From contig NZ_JAIHON010000029.1 of assembly GCF_021173675.1 (NCBI RefSeq), forward strand, positions 1 to 58,656: 58,656 nucleotides of DNA, in the 5' to 3' direction. The notes below the pieces were generated by a model. That model saw only the letters and a list, made by a program, of their open reading frames with translations. It searched no databases and had not been told where the DNA came from. Made by a program: the position numbers and the translations under genes. Every line of letters starts with the position of its first letter. Position 1 is the first letter of the stretch. Origin of the DNA: Streptomyces lincolnensis (GTDB lineage Bacteria > Actinomycetota > Actinomycetes > Streptomycetales > Streptomycetaceae). Positions 42,026 through 50,816 of the stretch are shown here, in pieces.

Positions 42026-43555
42026 TCAGGCGAGTGGGATGGTCACCTCGTCCTCGACCGGAGGGTCGATCTCCTGGGCGCGGTTGCCGGTGGCGGCGTA
42101 GCAGCGCAGCCGGACCGCCTGCGGGGTGACGTCCAGGCGCAGGAAGCACTTGAAGAACGGCGGGCTGTAGGTCGCGGAGCTCGGCGAGAACAGCTGGGTG
42201 TAGATCTTGCGCACGGGGAGCCGGAAGCGGGAGGTGCGGTCGGGGCGGCCGCCGGCGCCGAGGAGACTCGCGACGAGGCGGGTGCGCAGGGTGACCCGCG
42301 TGGGCCCGCCGGGCCCGCCCGGTCCGCCGGGTCCTCCGGGGGTGCGGGTCGGCGGGATGCCCAGCCGCTGGGCGATCACGGCCGTCGCCTCGGCCTCGGT
42401 GAGGGTGAAGAAGCGGCGCAGGCGCAGGCGGCGGCCGTAGAGCGTGCTGTAGAAGGCCAGCGAGTCGCCGCGCAGCGGATAGCAGCGGAAGTCCTTCTCG
42501 GTGACGTTCGCGACCGAGACGCGCGGGATGGTGTGGGTGGCGTGCATGAACGCCCCGCCGCCGCCCGAGACCACGTACTGGATGGTGCGGCCGTCCACCT
42601 GGACCGGATAACGCTGGTAGTTGTGGATGTCGCCGCCTATCGCCGCCACGTAGTGGTGGTCCGGATCGCGGACGATGTCGTCCACCGTGCCGCCGCCCTC
42701 TATCGCGCAGGGGTGGTGCTCGCCGTCCACGTACAGCGGGGAACCCGTGATCAGGATCTTCGGGCGGGGCCCCCGGGAGACCTCGCGGAGCCAGGCGCCC
42801 TGTTCGGCGTCGACGGTGCCGAGCAGGCCCGTGTCGATGCCTATGATCCGTACCGGTCCGGCGTCGACGGCCCAGTACGGGCCCGGCTGTACGGCCTGTT
42901 GCTCCGGTGCCGACCGCAACTGCCGGGCCTCGTCCAGCCGTTGGCCGTCGTTCGCGCGCGGCCGGTGCCACAGCAGATGCCGCAGCCGGGCCCGGGTGAG
43001 CGGGCGGGGCGCCGGCTCGGGCTCCAGGGGCGGGGCGTCGCCGCAGAACACGCGCATGAAGGCGCCGAGATCCTCGTACCAGTCGTGGTTGCCCGGTATC
43101 GCGTAGATCGGCGCGCGATAGTCCTGGTACGGGCGGAAGAACTTCGTGCCGTAGTCGTCCGCGCTGCCCACCGGATAGATCACGTCACTGGCGACGACGG
43201 CGAACCGCGTGTCCTGACCGACCTTCAGAAAGCCCGGTACGACGGCGTACTGGGGGTCGTCGCCCTCGCCCGTGTCGCCGATCACCATGAAGGAGAAGGC
43301 GTCCGGGTCGTCACGCCGGATCACCGTGCCGACATCGATCCCGGCCGCCGCCCGCTGCGCCACCCACCGCCCGCGCGTCCGGCCCGTGGGATCACCGAAC
43401 CAGGACGCCAGCACACCGTTGCGGGCCGCCCACAAGGTCTTCGGGTTCAGCCAGGACAACTTCTCGACCTTGGACGGCATCAGCCGCTGGTACACCCCGC
43501 GTTCGGCGGTGCCCCAACCGGCGCCTTCGGCGGTATCGCGTGAGGAGTCAGACAC
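42026..43555 (-). CDS. Calcineurin-like metallophosphoesterase
   Basis: A 509-residue protein. The phosphoesterase domain has the metal-binding series VIGDTGEGDD, YAIPGNHDWYED and AIGGDIHNYQRY. Between the conserved core and the C-terminal region is a collagen-like (GGP)4 stretch (RTPGGPGGPGGPGGPTR, about residues 404-420) that is probably a flexible linker. It has no signal peptide. The C-terminal 80 residues (KIYTQLFSPSSATYSPPFFKCFLRLDV) form a separate beta-rich domain. The GTG at 43555 is the start with the most natural N-terminus; the ribosome site is weak. Substrate unknown. Confidence 0.85.
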   Translation of the reverse strand: MSDSSRDTAEGAGWGTAERGVYQRLMPSKVEKLSWLNPKTLWAARNGVLASWFGDPTGRTRGRWVAQRAAAGIDVGTVIRRDDPDAFSFMVIGDTGEGDDPQYAVVPGFLKVGQDTRFAVVASDVIYPVGSADDYGTKFFRPYQDYRAPIYAIPGNHDWYEDLGAFMRVFCGDAPPLEPEPAPRPLTRARLRHLLWHRPRANDGQRLDEARQLRSAPEQQAVQPGPYWAVDAGPVRIIGIDTGLLGTVDAEQGAWLREVSRGPRPKILITGSPLYVDGEHHPCAIEGGGTVDDIVRDPDHHYVAAIGGDIHNYQRYPVQVDGRTIQYVVSGGGGAFMHATHTIPRVSVANVTEKDFRCYPLRGDSLAFYSTLYGRRLRLRRFFTLTEAEATAVIAQRLGIPPTRTPGGPGGPGGPGGPTRVTLRTRLVASLLGAGGRPDRTSRFRLPVRKIYTQLFSPSSATYSPPFFKCFLRLDVTPQAVRLRCYAATGNRAQEIDPPVEDEVTIPLA

Positions 43556-43859
43556 CGGTGCACCGTAACAACGATCTAGAACCGGCCGAGAGGGGGGAGC
43601 CCCCTCGACCATCCGGACCCCGACCTCGCGCGCGTCGCGGGGAAGGGCCACGGCCCGGCCTGAGCCTCGCCCGGAGTCACAGGTCCGCGTGCTGCCAGGG
43701 AGGATGAGGAGGCGGCGCGCACCTGTACGACGTTCAAGGGGGAGCGGCCAGGGCATTCACGAGCTGAGTCCAGGTGCCGCCCAGAGGAACGTCGGCCTCC
43801 GGGCGGGACGGCCGGCCTGACACCATCGCTTCAGTACCGCGTCTCCTGAAAGGCCCCGC
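43556..43859. other. 304-bp divergent intergenic region
   Basis: Gap between the metallophosphoesterase (minus) and metalloprotease (plus) genes. It holds a GAGGGG-GGAGC-CCCCTC hairpin at 43589-43605, 34 bp before the phosphoesterase GTG, and the protease ribosome site GAAAGG just before 43860. I saw no convincing promoter pair. Confidence 0.45.
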
Positions 43860-46304
43860 ATGCCCGACTTCCTGGACCTGCCCACCGACACCGAACGCCC
43901 CGGTGACCGGCTGCTGTTGGGCATTCGTCACTTCGACGAGCCGTTCCTGCTGACCGTTTCGCTTTCTCAGGGGCTCGGTTCGAGTGAACTGTGGCTGGAC
44001 CGGGGCCGGGCGGGCAAGGCGCGGCTCGTGGAGTTCCGGCGGGCGGGGGACCGGGTCCTGTGTGTCGTCCGGAACAAGCACTTTCTGACGTCCGGGGACG
44101 CGGCCGCGGTCCGGGCGGGGCAGGAGTCCTTCGCCCTGTCGGTGGTGTGGAGCGGGCCGGTGCTGCTGGAGGAGGACGGCGCCGTGGTGGTCGACGGCAC
44201 GGGGCTGGTCGTGGCCGACCACGACCAGATCGCCGAGCACCTCCACGAGCACGGTCAGGGCGAGTACGTCCTCGACGAACGCACCAGCCTGCCCCTCGTC
44301 GCCGACAGCCGCACCGGTTCGGAGAGCGTGCGGCTCTCCGCGCTCCTCACCTTCCGCGGGCCCGGACGCGGGGCGGCGGTCCGGGCGGTCGCCGCCGACC
44401 CCCGTGCGCTCACCCTGGTTCAGCAGCTGAACCTGATCCGGCTGCCCGCCTTCCGGATGCCCGTACGGCGCTTCCACCCCGCCGCCGGCGGCTACGGCAT
44501 CGGCTACGCCGACCACGCACACGTCGGAGTCCGGGACACCCAGGTCAAGCTCCAGCCCCGCTTCCGCGTCGCCCCCGGAGCGGCGCCGATCGTGTTCCGG
44601 GTCGACCCCGCCGTCCCCGAGCCCTTCCGCTCGGCGGTCGTCGAGGGCGGCAACTGGTGGCAGGACGCCTTCACCCGGATCGGCTTCCCCGGCGCGTACC
44701 GCGTCGAGACCGGCGGCCCCGACTTCGACCCCTACGACCCCGAGGTCAACGGTGTGGTCTGGGTGCACCGGGCCGGCCGCGGCTGGTCCCTCGGGCAGGG
44801 GCTGACCGACCCGCGCACCGGCGAGATCCTGCACGCCCGGGTACGGCTCGGATCCCAGCGCGCCGAGCAGGTCCGCGCCCTCGGCGAAGCCCTCCTCGCG
44901 CCCTACGGCCGCCCGGACGAGGCCGAACGGCTCGCCGCCGTCGAGGAGTTGGTGCTCGCCCGGCTGCGTCAGCTCGCCGCGCACGAGATCGGCCACGCGC
45001 TCGGCTTCATGCACAACTTCGCCAGCACCCGGCATCCGCGGCCGTCCGTCATGGACTACCCCCACGCCCGCATCGGCGTCACCGAGGACGGCGACCTCGA
45101 CCTCTCCGCCGCCTACGAGAACGGCCTCGGCCCCTGGGACCACTTCCTCGTCGCCCACGCCTACGGCCGGTTCGCCGAGGGGAACGAGGAGACCGGGCTC
45201 GCCGCACTGCGCCGGGAAGCCGCCGAGGCGGGCCTGATCCACGTCGCCGACGGCGACGCGAGCGGGCCCGGCGCCGCCCACGCCGACGCCGTCCCGTGGG
45301 TGACGGGCGGCGACGCCCCCACCGCGCTGACGACGATGCTGCGCGTGCGTGACATCGCCCTCCACGGCTTCTCCCGGGGGGTCCTGCCGCCCGACCGCCA
45401 GACCGGTGAACTGGAGGAGCGCGCCACGCTGTTGCACCTCCTGCACCGGCACGAGGTGGCGGCGGTGGCGCGGCTGGTGGGGGGAGTGCGCTACGAGTAC
45501 GGGTTGGCGGGGGAGCCGGGGGTGCCCCGTGAGGCCGGTGTGGCGCCGTCAGGGGTGCCGGGTGGCGTGGGTTCCGGGGAGGGGGCCGTCGAGGCGGGGG
45601 TGCGCTCCGGTGAAGGGGCCGCCGAGCCCGGCGCGGACGCGAGTACGGCCACCCGACCCGGCACGGACGCCGGCACGGCCACCCACCCCGGCACGCGTCC
45701 CGTCGAAGCGGACGTCCAGCACCAGGCCCTCGCCCAGCTCGCCGACCTCCTGCGTGCCGAGCAACTCGCCCTGCCCGATGCCGTGTTGCGCACCCTCACC
45801 CCACCCGCGATCCGTTACGCGCGCACCGAGCAGTACCTGGACACCGACGCCGGCCGCGTCTTCGACCCGTACGAGGCGGTCAGGGTCGCTGTCACCCTGG
45901 TCACCGAACAGCTGCTGGAGCCCGCCCGGTTGACCCGGGTGGCCTGGCAGCACGCCGTCGATCCGGCCCGGCCCGGTGTCACCGACGTGGTGGACGCGCT
46001 GTTGGCCGCCACCTGGGGGCGGGTCGACCCGGTGTCCCCGGAGCTGCCCGGCGGGGCGGCGGTGCAGCACACGGCCGACTGGACGCTCCTGAACCACCTG
46101 CTCAGGGTCCTGGACGACGACGCGCTGCGCGCCCCGGTGCGTGACCCGCTGCGGGCGGCCCTGCTCCGCCTCGCGGCGGAACTGCGGGTGGCGGACGACG
46201 AACGGCGGCGCGCGGCCGCCGACCTGATCGGCCGTCACCTCACCGACCCCGGATCCGTACGCCTCGACCCCCTGCCCCGCGTCCCGCCCGGCGCACCCAA
46301 CTGA
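43860..46304 (+). CDS. Zinc-dependent metalloprotease (DUF5117/DUF4953 type)
   Basis: An 814-residue protein. The zinc motif is H375-EIGH379-ALGFMH385 (HExxHxxGxxH, metzincin-like) with a following MDYP Met-turn (SVMDYPHARIG). The N-terminal region resembles the DUF5117/5118 modules of this family, with RHFDEPFLLTVSLSQGLGSSEL near the start. Residues about 545-615 are a Gly/Ala/Pro/Thr-rich, repetitive insert between the catalytic and C-terminal parts. No signal peptide is seen, which is odd for a protease of this kind. The ATG follows AAAGG. Substrate unknown. Confidence 0.87.
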   Translation: MPDFLDLPTDTERPGDRLLLGIRHFDEPFLLTVSLSQGLGSSELWLDRGRAGKARLVEFRRAGDRVLCVVRNKHFLTSGDAAAVRAGQESFALSVVWSGPVLLEEDGAVVVDGTGLVVADHDQIAEHLHEHGQGEYVLDERTSLPLVADSRTGSESVRLSALLTFRGPGRGAAVRAVAADPRALTLVQQLNLIRLPAFRMPVRRFHPAAGGYGIGYADHAHVGVRDTQVKLQPRFRVAPGAAPIVFRVDPAVPEPFRSAVVEGGNWWQDAFTRIGFPGAYRVETGGPDFDPYDPEVNGVVWVHRAGRGWSLGQGLTDPRTGEILHARVRLGSQRAEQVRALGEALLAPYGRPDEAERLAAVEELVLARLRQLAAHEIGHALGFMHNFASTRHPRPSVMDYPHARIGVTEDGDLDLSAAYENGLGPWDHFLVAHAYGRFAEGNEETGLAALRREAAEAGLIHVADGDASGPGAAHADAVPWVTGGDAPTALTTMLRVRDIALHGFSRGVLPPDRQTGELEERATLLHLLHRHEVAAVARLVGGVRYEYGLAGEPGVPREAGVAPSGVPGGVGSGEGAVEAGVRSGEGAAEPGADASTATRPGTDAGTATHPGTRPVEADVQHQALAQLADLLRAEQLALPDAVLRTLTPPAIRYARTEQYLDTDAGRVFDPYEAVRVAVTLVTEQLLEPARLTRVAWQHAVDPARPGVTDVVDALLAATWGRVDPVSPELPGGAAVQHTADWTLLNHLLRVLDDDALRAPVRDPLRAALLRLAAELRVADDERRRAAADLIGRHLTDPGSVRLDPLPRVPPGAPN

Positions 46305-46319
46305 CCGCACACCACGGCC

Positions 46320-46352
46320 GGGGGCGGCAGACCACACCGACGGCTCGCCCCC
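46320..46352. terminator. Bidirectional hairpin between convergent genes
   Basis: Arms GGGGGCG (46320-46326) and CGCCCCC (46346-46352) with a 19-nt loop, in the 76-bp gap between the metalloprotease and MHYT stops. Confidence 0.45.
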
Positions 46353-46380
46353 GCCCGTCGCGGCTCACCCGTCCGCCCAC

Positions 46381-47316
46381 TCACCCCTTCCGCGAGCGAG
46401 CGGAAGCCCACGTGGACCCCTGCGAACCCCTGGCGTGGCCGACCGGCGCGTCGCGTCGTACCGCTCCGGCCGGCTCGGCGCGCCCGGCGTCGGAGGCGGC
46501 TCCGAAGAGGGTGGCGGGGGAGGTGGGTGTGTCCTCCGGGGTGTCGGCGTTCCGGCGTGGTTCGCCCCGGGTCCAGTCGCCGTCGCCCAGGACCAGCAGC
46601 GGATCGAACATCACGACCACGCCCGCCAGTACGAGGAAGATGATCGGCCCCAGCAGCATGGGCAGCAACAGGGAGGTGGGCGAGTCGCCCGCCCAGGTCC
46701 CGCCGCCCTCGTTGTGCACGTGGACGCTGACCGCGGCCATCGCCGTGTAGTGCATCCCGGACACGGCCACGCCCATGATCAGGCTGGCCCCGAGGCTCGT
46801 CAGGAAGCCCCGGATCGTCACGGCCGCCCACAGGGCCGCGGTCGCGGCGACGATCGCGATCAGCACCGAGAGCGCGACGACGCCCGGGGCGTAGTTGATC
46901 TCGCCGTTGAGGTGCATGGCCGCCATGCCCAGGTAGTGCATGGCGGCGACACCGAGGCCGGTGATGACGCCCGCCAGGATCAGCGTGGCCTTGCTGGCAC
47001 CGCGATAGCCCACGATGAACACGCCGATGCCCACCACCGCGATCGCCACGGCGAGACTCAGCACCGTCAGGCTCGCGTCGTACCGGACCCTGGTCTCCTC
47101 GACCTGGAAACCGATCATGGCGATGAAGTGCATGGTCCAGATGCCGCAGCCGATCGAGGCGGCGCCCAGCGCCAGCCATCCGGCCTTCCACGACTGCGTG
47201 TCCAGCAGGGTCCGGACGATGCAGCGCAACCCCAGAGCCCCTCCCAGGCACGCCATGAGGTAGGCCGCCACAGGTGTCACCACCCCGTAGCGGAACCCGT
47301 CGACCGTGCCTTCCAT
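46381..47316 (-). CDS. MHYT-domain integral membrane sensor
   Basis: A 311-residue protein with seven predicted membrane helices. Three MHYT motifs are visible: MHFIAM, MHYLGM and MHYTAM, each near the outer end of a helix. The domain is proposed to sense gases such as O2, CO or NO through bound copper. The C-terminal tail of about 80 residues is polar and disordered. There is no fused GGDEF, EAL or kinase domain, so the output must pass through another protein. The ATG follows GGGGGGAG. Confidence 0.9.
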   Translation of the reverse strand: MEGTVDGFRYGVVTPVAAYLMACLGGALGLRCIVRTLLDTQSWKAGWLALGAASIGCGIWTMHFIAMIGFQVEETRVRYDASLTVLSLAVAIAVVGIGVFIVGYRGASKATLILAGVITGLGVAAMHYLGMAAMHLNGEINYAPGVVALSVLIAIVAATAALWAAVTIRGFLTSLGASLIMGVAVSGMHYTAMAAVSVHVHNEGGGTWAGDSPTSLLLPMLLGPIIFLVLAGVVVMFDPLLVLGDGDWTRGEPRRNADTPEDTPTSPATLFGAASDAGRAEPAGAVRRDAPVGHARGSQGSTWASARSRKG

Positions 47317-47488
47317 ACGCGAACTCCCCCCGAGTCACGGCTGTTTGTGGGGAAGGTCTACGGGGTCAAGGCCGCGTAAAGCAAGGCCCTACCGGCGGTA
47401 AGAGACGAACTCTGAAGTCGTAGGGATTCACTTCGGTCACACAGGAATGAGTTCCGGCCAGATGTTGACGACTGTTCAAAAAGTGACA

Positions 47489-47531
47489 CGCCCCGACCGA
47501 CGCGTGCGGTATGCACATGCCGGCCGGGGCG
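47489..47531 (-). terminator. Hairpin terminator after the dienelactone hydrolase gene
   Basis: Outer arms CGCCCCG-A-CCG and CGG-C-CGGGGCG with one mismatch, and an inner GTGC-N5-GCAC stem. It begins 14 bp beyond the stop. Confidence 0.6.
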
Positions 47532-47544
47532 CCCTCACGAACCG

Positions 47545-48300
47545 TCAGAACGTGCGCTTGAGCAGGTCCAGCAGAGCGGCCCAGTGCCGCTCGTCGCCCT
47601 CGCGGTCGTACGAGGCGGTGTCGGCCTGGGTGTAGCCGTGGTGCGCGCCGGAGTAGACCTCGCAGGTGTGGCGGACGCCGGCGGCGGTGAGCGCCTGCTC
47701 CAGGCGTTCGATCTGCTCGGCGGGCAGGGACGGGTCCTCGTCGGCGTGTCCGAAGTACAGCTCGGCGGTGATCTCGCCGGCCACCAGGTGCGGGCTGTCC
47801 GGGGCGTCGGTCGCCAGCCGTCCGCCGTGGAAACCGGCCGCGGCCGCGACCCGCTCCGGGTAGGTGCCGGCGGTGAGCAGGGCGAGCCGTGCGCCCATGC
47901 AGTAACCGGTGAGCGCGACCGGGCCGTCCGCGGCCACCGGGGACTCGGCCAGCCACCGCAGACAGGCGCCCGCGTCGCTCATCGCCGACTCCGCGGTCAG
48001 CGCCTGCATGACGGGGCCGATCCGCTCGAAGATCTCCGGACGCGCCCCCGGATCGATGAACTCCGGCAGATCGAACAGCGGCGCCCGGCCGTGGCGGTAG
48101 AACACGTTGGGCACCAGCACGGTGTAGCCGGCCTCGGCGAGCCGGTCGGCCATGGACTTCAGCTGCGGGCGCAGCCCGAACGCGTCCATGTAGAGCAGGA
48201 CCGCCGGATGCGGGCTCCCGTCGGCCGGATGCGCCAGATACGCGTCGGCGACGCCGTCCTCGGTCGGAATGTCCAGGTCTGCTGTCTCTACGGAGGTCAT
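47545..48300 (-). CDS. Dienelactone hydrolase family protein
   Basis: A 251-residue alpha/beta hydrolase. The nucleophile is Cys134 in TGYCMGAR (GxCxG as in true dienelactone hydrolases), with the acid in FGHADEDPSLP and the base in SGAHHGYTQ. FGLRPQLKSMADRLAEAGYTVLVPNVFYR is typical. No catechol-pathway genes are nearby, so the role is open. The ATG at 48300 follows GAGAGG; the longer frame upstream is not conserved in style. Confidence 0.9.
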   Translation of the reverse strand: MTSVETADLDIPTEDGVADAYLAHPADGSPHPAVLLYMDAFGLRPQLKSMADRLAEAGYTVLVPNVFYRHGRAPLFDLPEFIDPGARPEIFERIGPVMQALTAESAMSDAGACLRWLAESPVAADGPVALTGYCMGARLALLTAGTYPERVAAAAGFHGGRLATDAPDSPHLVAGEITAELYFGHADEDPSLPAEQIERLEQALTAAGVRHTCEVYSGAHHGYTQADTASYDREGDERHWAALLDLLKRTF

Positions 48301-48424
48301 GGCATCGCCTCTCTGCGCAGTGGGCCACGAGCGGGTCGCCGGCCCGGCGGGACCGGCCACCGGCGACATGCTTGCAGGCGCCATCCACCGCAGTGCGGCA
48401 GGCCCCCTCCGCTTGACCTGCGGA

Positions 48425-49045
48425 TTACTCGAACCGGGAGACGTCACCCGCCCCGCGCCGCACGATCTCGGCCTCGCCGTCGGAGAAGTCGATGACCGTC
48501 GTCGGCTCGGTGCCGCAGTCCCCGGAGTCGACCACCGCGTCCAGCACGTGGTCGAGCCGGTCCTTGATCTCCCACCCCTGCGTCATCGGCTCCTCCTCGT
48601 CCGGCAGGAGCAGCGTGCTGGACAGCAGCGGCTCACCGAGCTCGGCGAGCAGCGCCTGGGTGACGACGTGGTCGGGGATGCGCACACCCACCGTCTTCTT
48701 CTTGGGGTGCTGGAGCATGCGCGGCACCTCCTTCGTCGCCGGCAGGATGAACGTGTAGCTGCCCGGCGTCGACGCCTTGATCGCCCGGAACACGTCGTTG
48801 TCGACCCGGACGAACTGACCGAGCTGCGCGAAGTCCTGGCAGACCAGCGTGAAGTGGTGCCGGTCGTCCAGCTTCCGGATCGTCCGGATCCGCTCGATGC
48901 CGTCACGGCTGCCCAGCCGGCAGCCCAGCGCGTAGCAGGAGTCCGTCGGATACGCGATCAGAGCCCCCGAACGGACGCTCTCGGCGACCTGGGAGATGGT
49001 GCGCGGCTGGGGGTTGTCGGGGTGCACGTCGAAGTACTTCGCCAT
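48425..49045 (-). CDS. YciO/Sua5-family L-threonylcarbamoyladenylate synthase-like protein
   Basis: A 206-residue protein of the YrdC/Sua5 fold, related to the enzyme that makes threonylcarbamoyl-AMP for tRNA t6A. Recognisable: GALIAYPTDSCYALGCRLGSRDGIERI, KLDDRHHFTLVCQDFAQL, PGSYTFILPATKEVPRML and KKKTVGVRIPDHVVTQALL. The KKKTVGVRIPDH form and the length point to the YciO branch, whose in vivo role is less certain than that of Sua5/TsaC. It lies between the dienelactone hydrolase gene and a divergent MerR regulator. Confidence 0.9.
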   Translation of the reverse strand: MAKYFDVHPDNPQPRTISQVAESVRSGALIAYPTDSCYALGCRLGSRDGIERIRTIRKLDDRHHFTLVCQDFAQLGQFVRVDNDVFRAIKASTPGSYTFILPATKEVPRMLQHPKKKTVGVRIPDHVVTQALLAELGEPLLSSTLLLPDEEEPMTQGWEIKDRLDHVLDAVVDSGDCGTEPTTVIDFSDGEAEIVRRGAGDVSRFE

Positions 49046-49146
49046 CCGCCGAGCTTATGCCGTGGGCGCGGGAGCGGCGCGCAGGGCCCGCGCGGCCGGC
49101 ACGGACCCCCGGGGCGCGCGAACCCGTACCGCCGGGAGAGCGGACA

Positions 49147-49176
49147 CTTGAGTCTCCCGCAGGGGGAGACATCAAG
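49147..49176 (+). promoter_or_regulatory. MerR-type operator/promoter
   Basis: CTTGA-GTCTCCC, a 5-nt centre, GGGAGAC-A-TCAAG: a long palindrome with one extra base, immediately upstream of the MerR gene. TTGAGT could be a -35 with a long (19-nt) spacer, the arrangement MerR proteins act on. Autoregulation is likely. Confidence 0.7.
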
Positions 49177-49184
49177 GTGGGGGC

Positions 49185-50117
49185 ATGGACGACGGCGACA
49201 CTCTCTGCTCGATCGGCGAACTGGCCCGGCGCACCGGGCTGACGGTGAAGACCGTCCGCCTCTACTCGGATCGCGGCATCGTCACACCGGCCGAACGCAC
49301 CGGCGCCGGCTACCGCCGCTACGGCCCCGACGCGGTCGCCCGGCTGGCCTTCGTGCGGACGCTGCGCGAGCTCGGTCTCGGCCTCGACGCGATCCGGCAG
49401 GTCGTGGACCGGGAGCTGACGCTCGGTGAGGTCGCGGCCCGGCACGCCGCCGCGCTGGAGGCACAGATCCGCATCCTGCGTCTGCGCCGTTCCGTCCTGA
49501 CCGCCGTGGCCCGACGCGGCCCCACCCCCGAGGAGACCCGACGCATGCACGACCTGGCCCGACTGTCCGCGGCGGAACGCGCCCACCTCGTCGACGACTT
49601 CCTCGACGCGGTCCTCGATGACGTCCCCGGCAGCGACGCGATCCGCCGCTCGATGACCCCCGATCTCCCGGACAGCCCCACGGAGGAGCAGATCGAGGCG
49701 TGGGTGGAGCTGGCCGAGCTCACCCTCGACCCGGAGTTCCGTACCGGTGTGCGCCGCATGGCCGCGAGCTACGCGGAACACCTGGAGCCCGCCCTTCCCG
49801 TGCCTCCGCGCCCCGATGTCGTGGCCCTCGTCCGCGACCGGGCACAGGACGCCGTGGCCTCGGGAGTCCCGCCACGCTCGCGGGCGGCCGATCCCGTGGT
49901 CGCCGCCCTCACCGCGGAGTGCGCCCGCGCTCTCGGCCGTCCGGACGACGCCGGCCTGCGACGACAGCTGGTGCGACGCCTGGAGGCCGCGAACGCCCCG
50001 CACACCGACCGGTACTTCCGGTTGCTCGCCGTCATCCATGGCTGGCCACCGCCCTGGCGCCGGGCACCGGTCCTCGACTGGACGGTCACCGCCCTGCGCG
50101 CACGGATCGCCGGATGA
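49185..50117 (+). CDS. MerR-family transcriptional regulator
   Basis: A 310-residue regulator. The N-terminal winged helix is CSIGELARRTGLTVKTVRLYSDRGIVTPAERTGAGYRRYGPDAVARLAFVRTLRELGLGLDAIRQ, followed by a coiled coil (about 90-115, ALEAQIRILRLRRSVL). The C-terminal 190 residues are helical and lack metal-type cysteines, so it should sense an organic ligand or another protein. The ATG follows AAGGTGGGGG, and a matching palindrome is directly upstream. A GNAT gene follows 38 bp after the stop. Confidence 0.92.
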   Translation: MDDGDTLCSIGELARRTGLTVKTVRLYSDRGIVTPAERTGAGYRRYGPDAVARLAFVRTLRELGLGLDAIRQVVDRELTLGEVAARHAAALEAQIRILRLRRSVLTAVARRGPTPEETRRMHDLARLSAAERAHLVDDFLDAVLDDVPGSDAIRRSMTPDLPDSPTEEQIEAWVELAELTLDPEFRTGVRRMAASYAEHLEPALPVPPRPDVVALVRDRAQDAVASGVPPRSRAADPVVAALTAECARALGRPDDAGLRRQLVRRLEAANAPHTDRYFRLLAVIHGWPPPWRRAPVLDWTVTALRARIAG

Positions 50118-50155
50118 CCCCACGGGCGGGGACGAGCGCCGCCTACGCTGTGCCG

Positions 50156-50764
50156 GTGAGGATCATGGACAGTCCAGTCGTACGACTGGAAGCCCCCGCC
50201 ACCGCGACGGCACCCGCCCTCGTACTGCGGCCGTGGCGCGAGGCGGACGCGCCCGACCTGGTGGCCGTCTACCGGGACGACGACGCTCTGCGCCGTTGGA
50301 CGAGCCCCGGGCCGCAGGACGAACCGGCCGCCGTGCGCTGGGTGCGGGGGCAGCGGCAGGGCTGGGAGACGGGACAGCGGTACGCGTTCGCGGTGGTCGA
50401 GGGGGACGGGCGGGCGCCCGGCGGAACACTCGTCGGGCACGCCGTTCTCAAGCCGCGGGGCGGGGCCGCCGAGGTCGGCTACTGGACCGCCGCGCACGCA
50501 CGCGGCCGGGGCGTCGCTCCCCGGGCGCTCCAGGCGCTGACGGACTGGGCGTTCACCGCTTTTATGGCGGACGACATGGCCCGTCTCGACCTGCTGCACC
50601 GGGTCGACAACACCGCCTCCTGCCGGGTCGCGGACAAGTGCGGATACCCCTTCGCCGAGCTCATGCCCGCCGCCCCGCCCGCCTTCCCGCACCAGGGCCA
50701 CCGGCACGTCCGCGTCCGCGAGGGGAGCGAGGGTTCGCGCCGGGCGCCCCGACCGGGGGCGTGA
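50156..50764 (+). CDS. GNAT-family N-acetyltransferase (RimJ/RimL type)
   Basis: A 202-residue acyltransferase: LVLRPWREADAPDLVAVYRDDDALRRW opens the domain, VGHAVLKPRGGAAEVGYWTAAHARGRGVAPRALQAL holds the acetyl-CoA loop (RGRGVA), and LLHRVDNTASCRVADKCGY is the typical C-terminal motif. Start choice: GTG 50156 lies 6 nt after TACGCT (50144-50149), which would make a leaderless mRNA. ATG 50165 has GTGAGG only 3 nt away, and ATG 50114 overlaps the MerR stop without a ribosome site. The Arg-rich tail after residue 185 is probably disordered. The acceptor is unknown. Confidence 0.85.
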   Translation: MRIMDSPVVRLEAPATATAPALVLRPWREADAPDLVAVYRDDDALRRWTSPGPQDEPAAVRWVRGQRQGWETGQRYAFAVVEGDGRAPGGTLVGHAVLKPRGGAAEVGYWTAAHARGRGVAPRALQALTDWAFTAFMADDMARLDLLHRVDNTASCRVADKCGYPFAELMPAAPPAFPHQGHRHVRVREGSEGSRRAPRPGA

Positions 50765-50816
50765 GGTAACGTCCCCCGAGCGGTACGCATGGGCGAGGGG
50801 CGAGGAGAAGGCCGAG

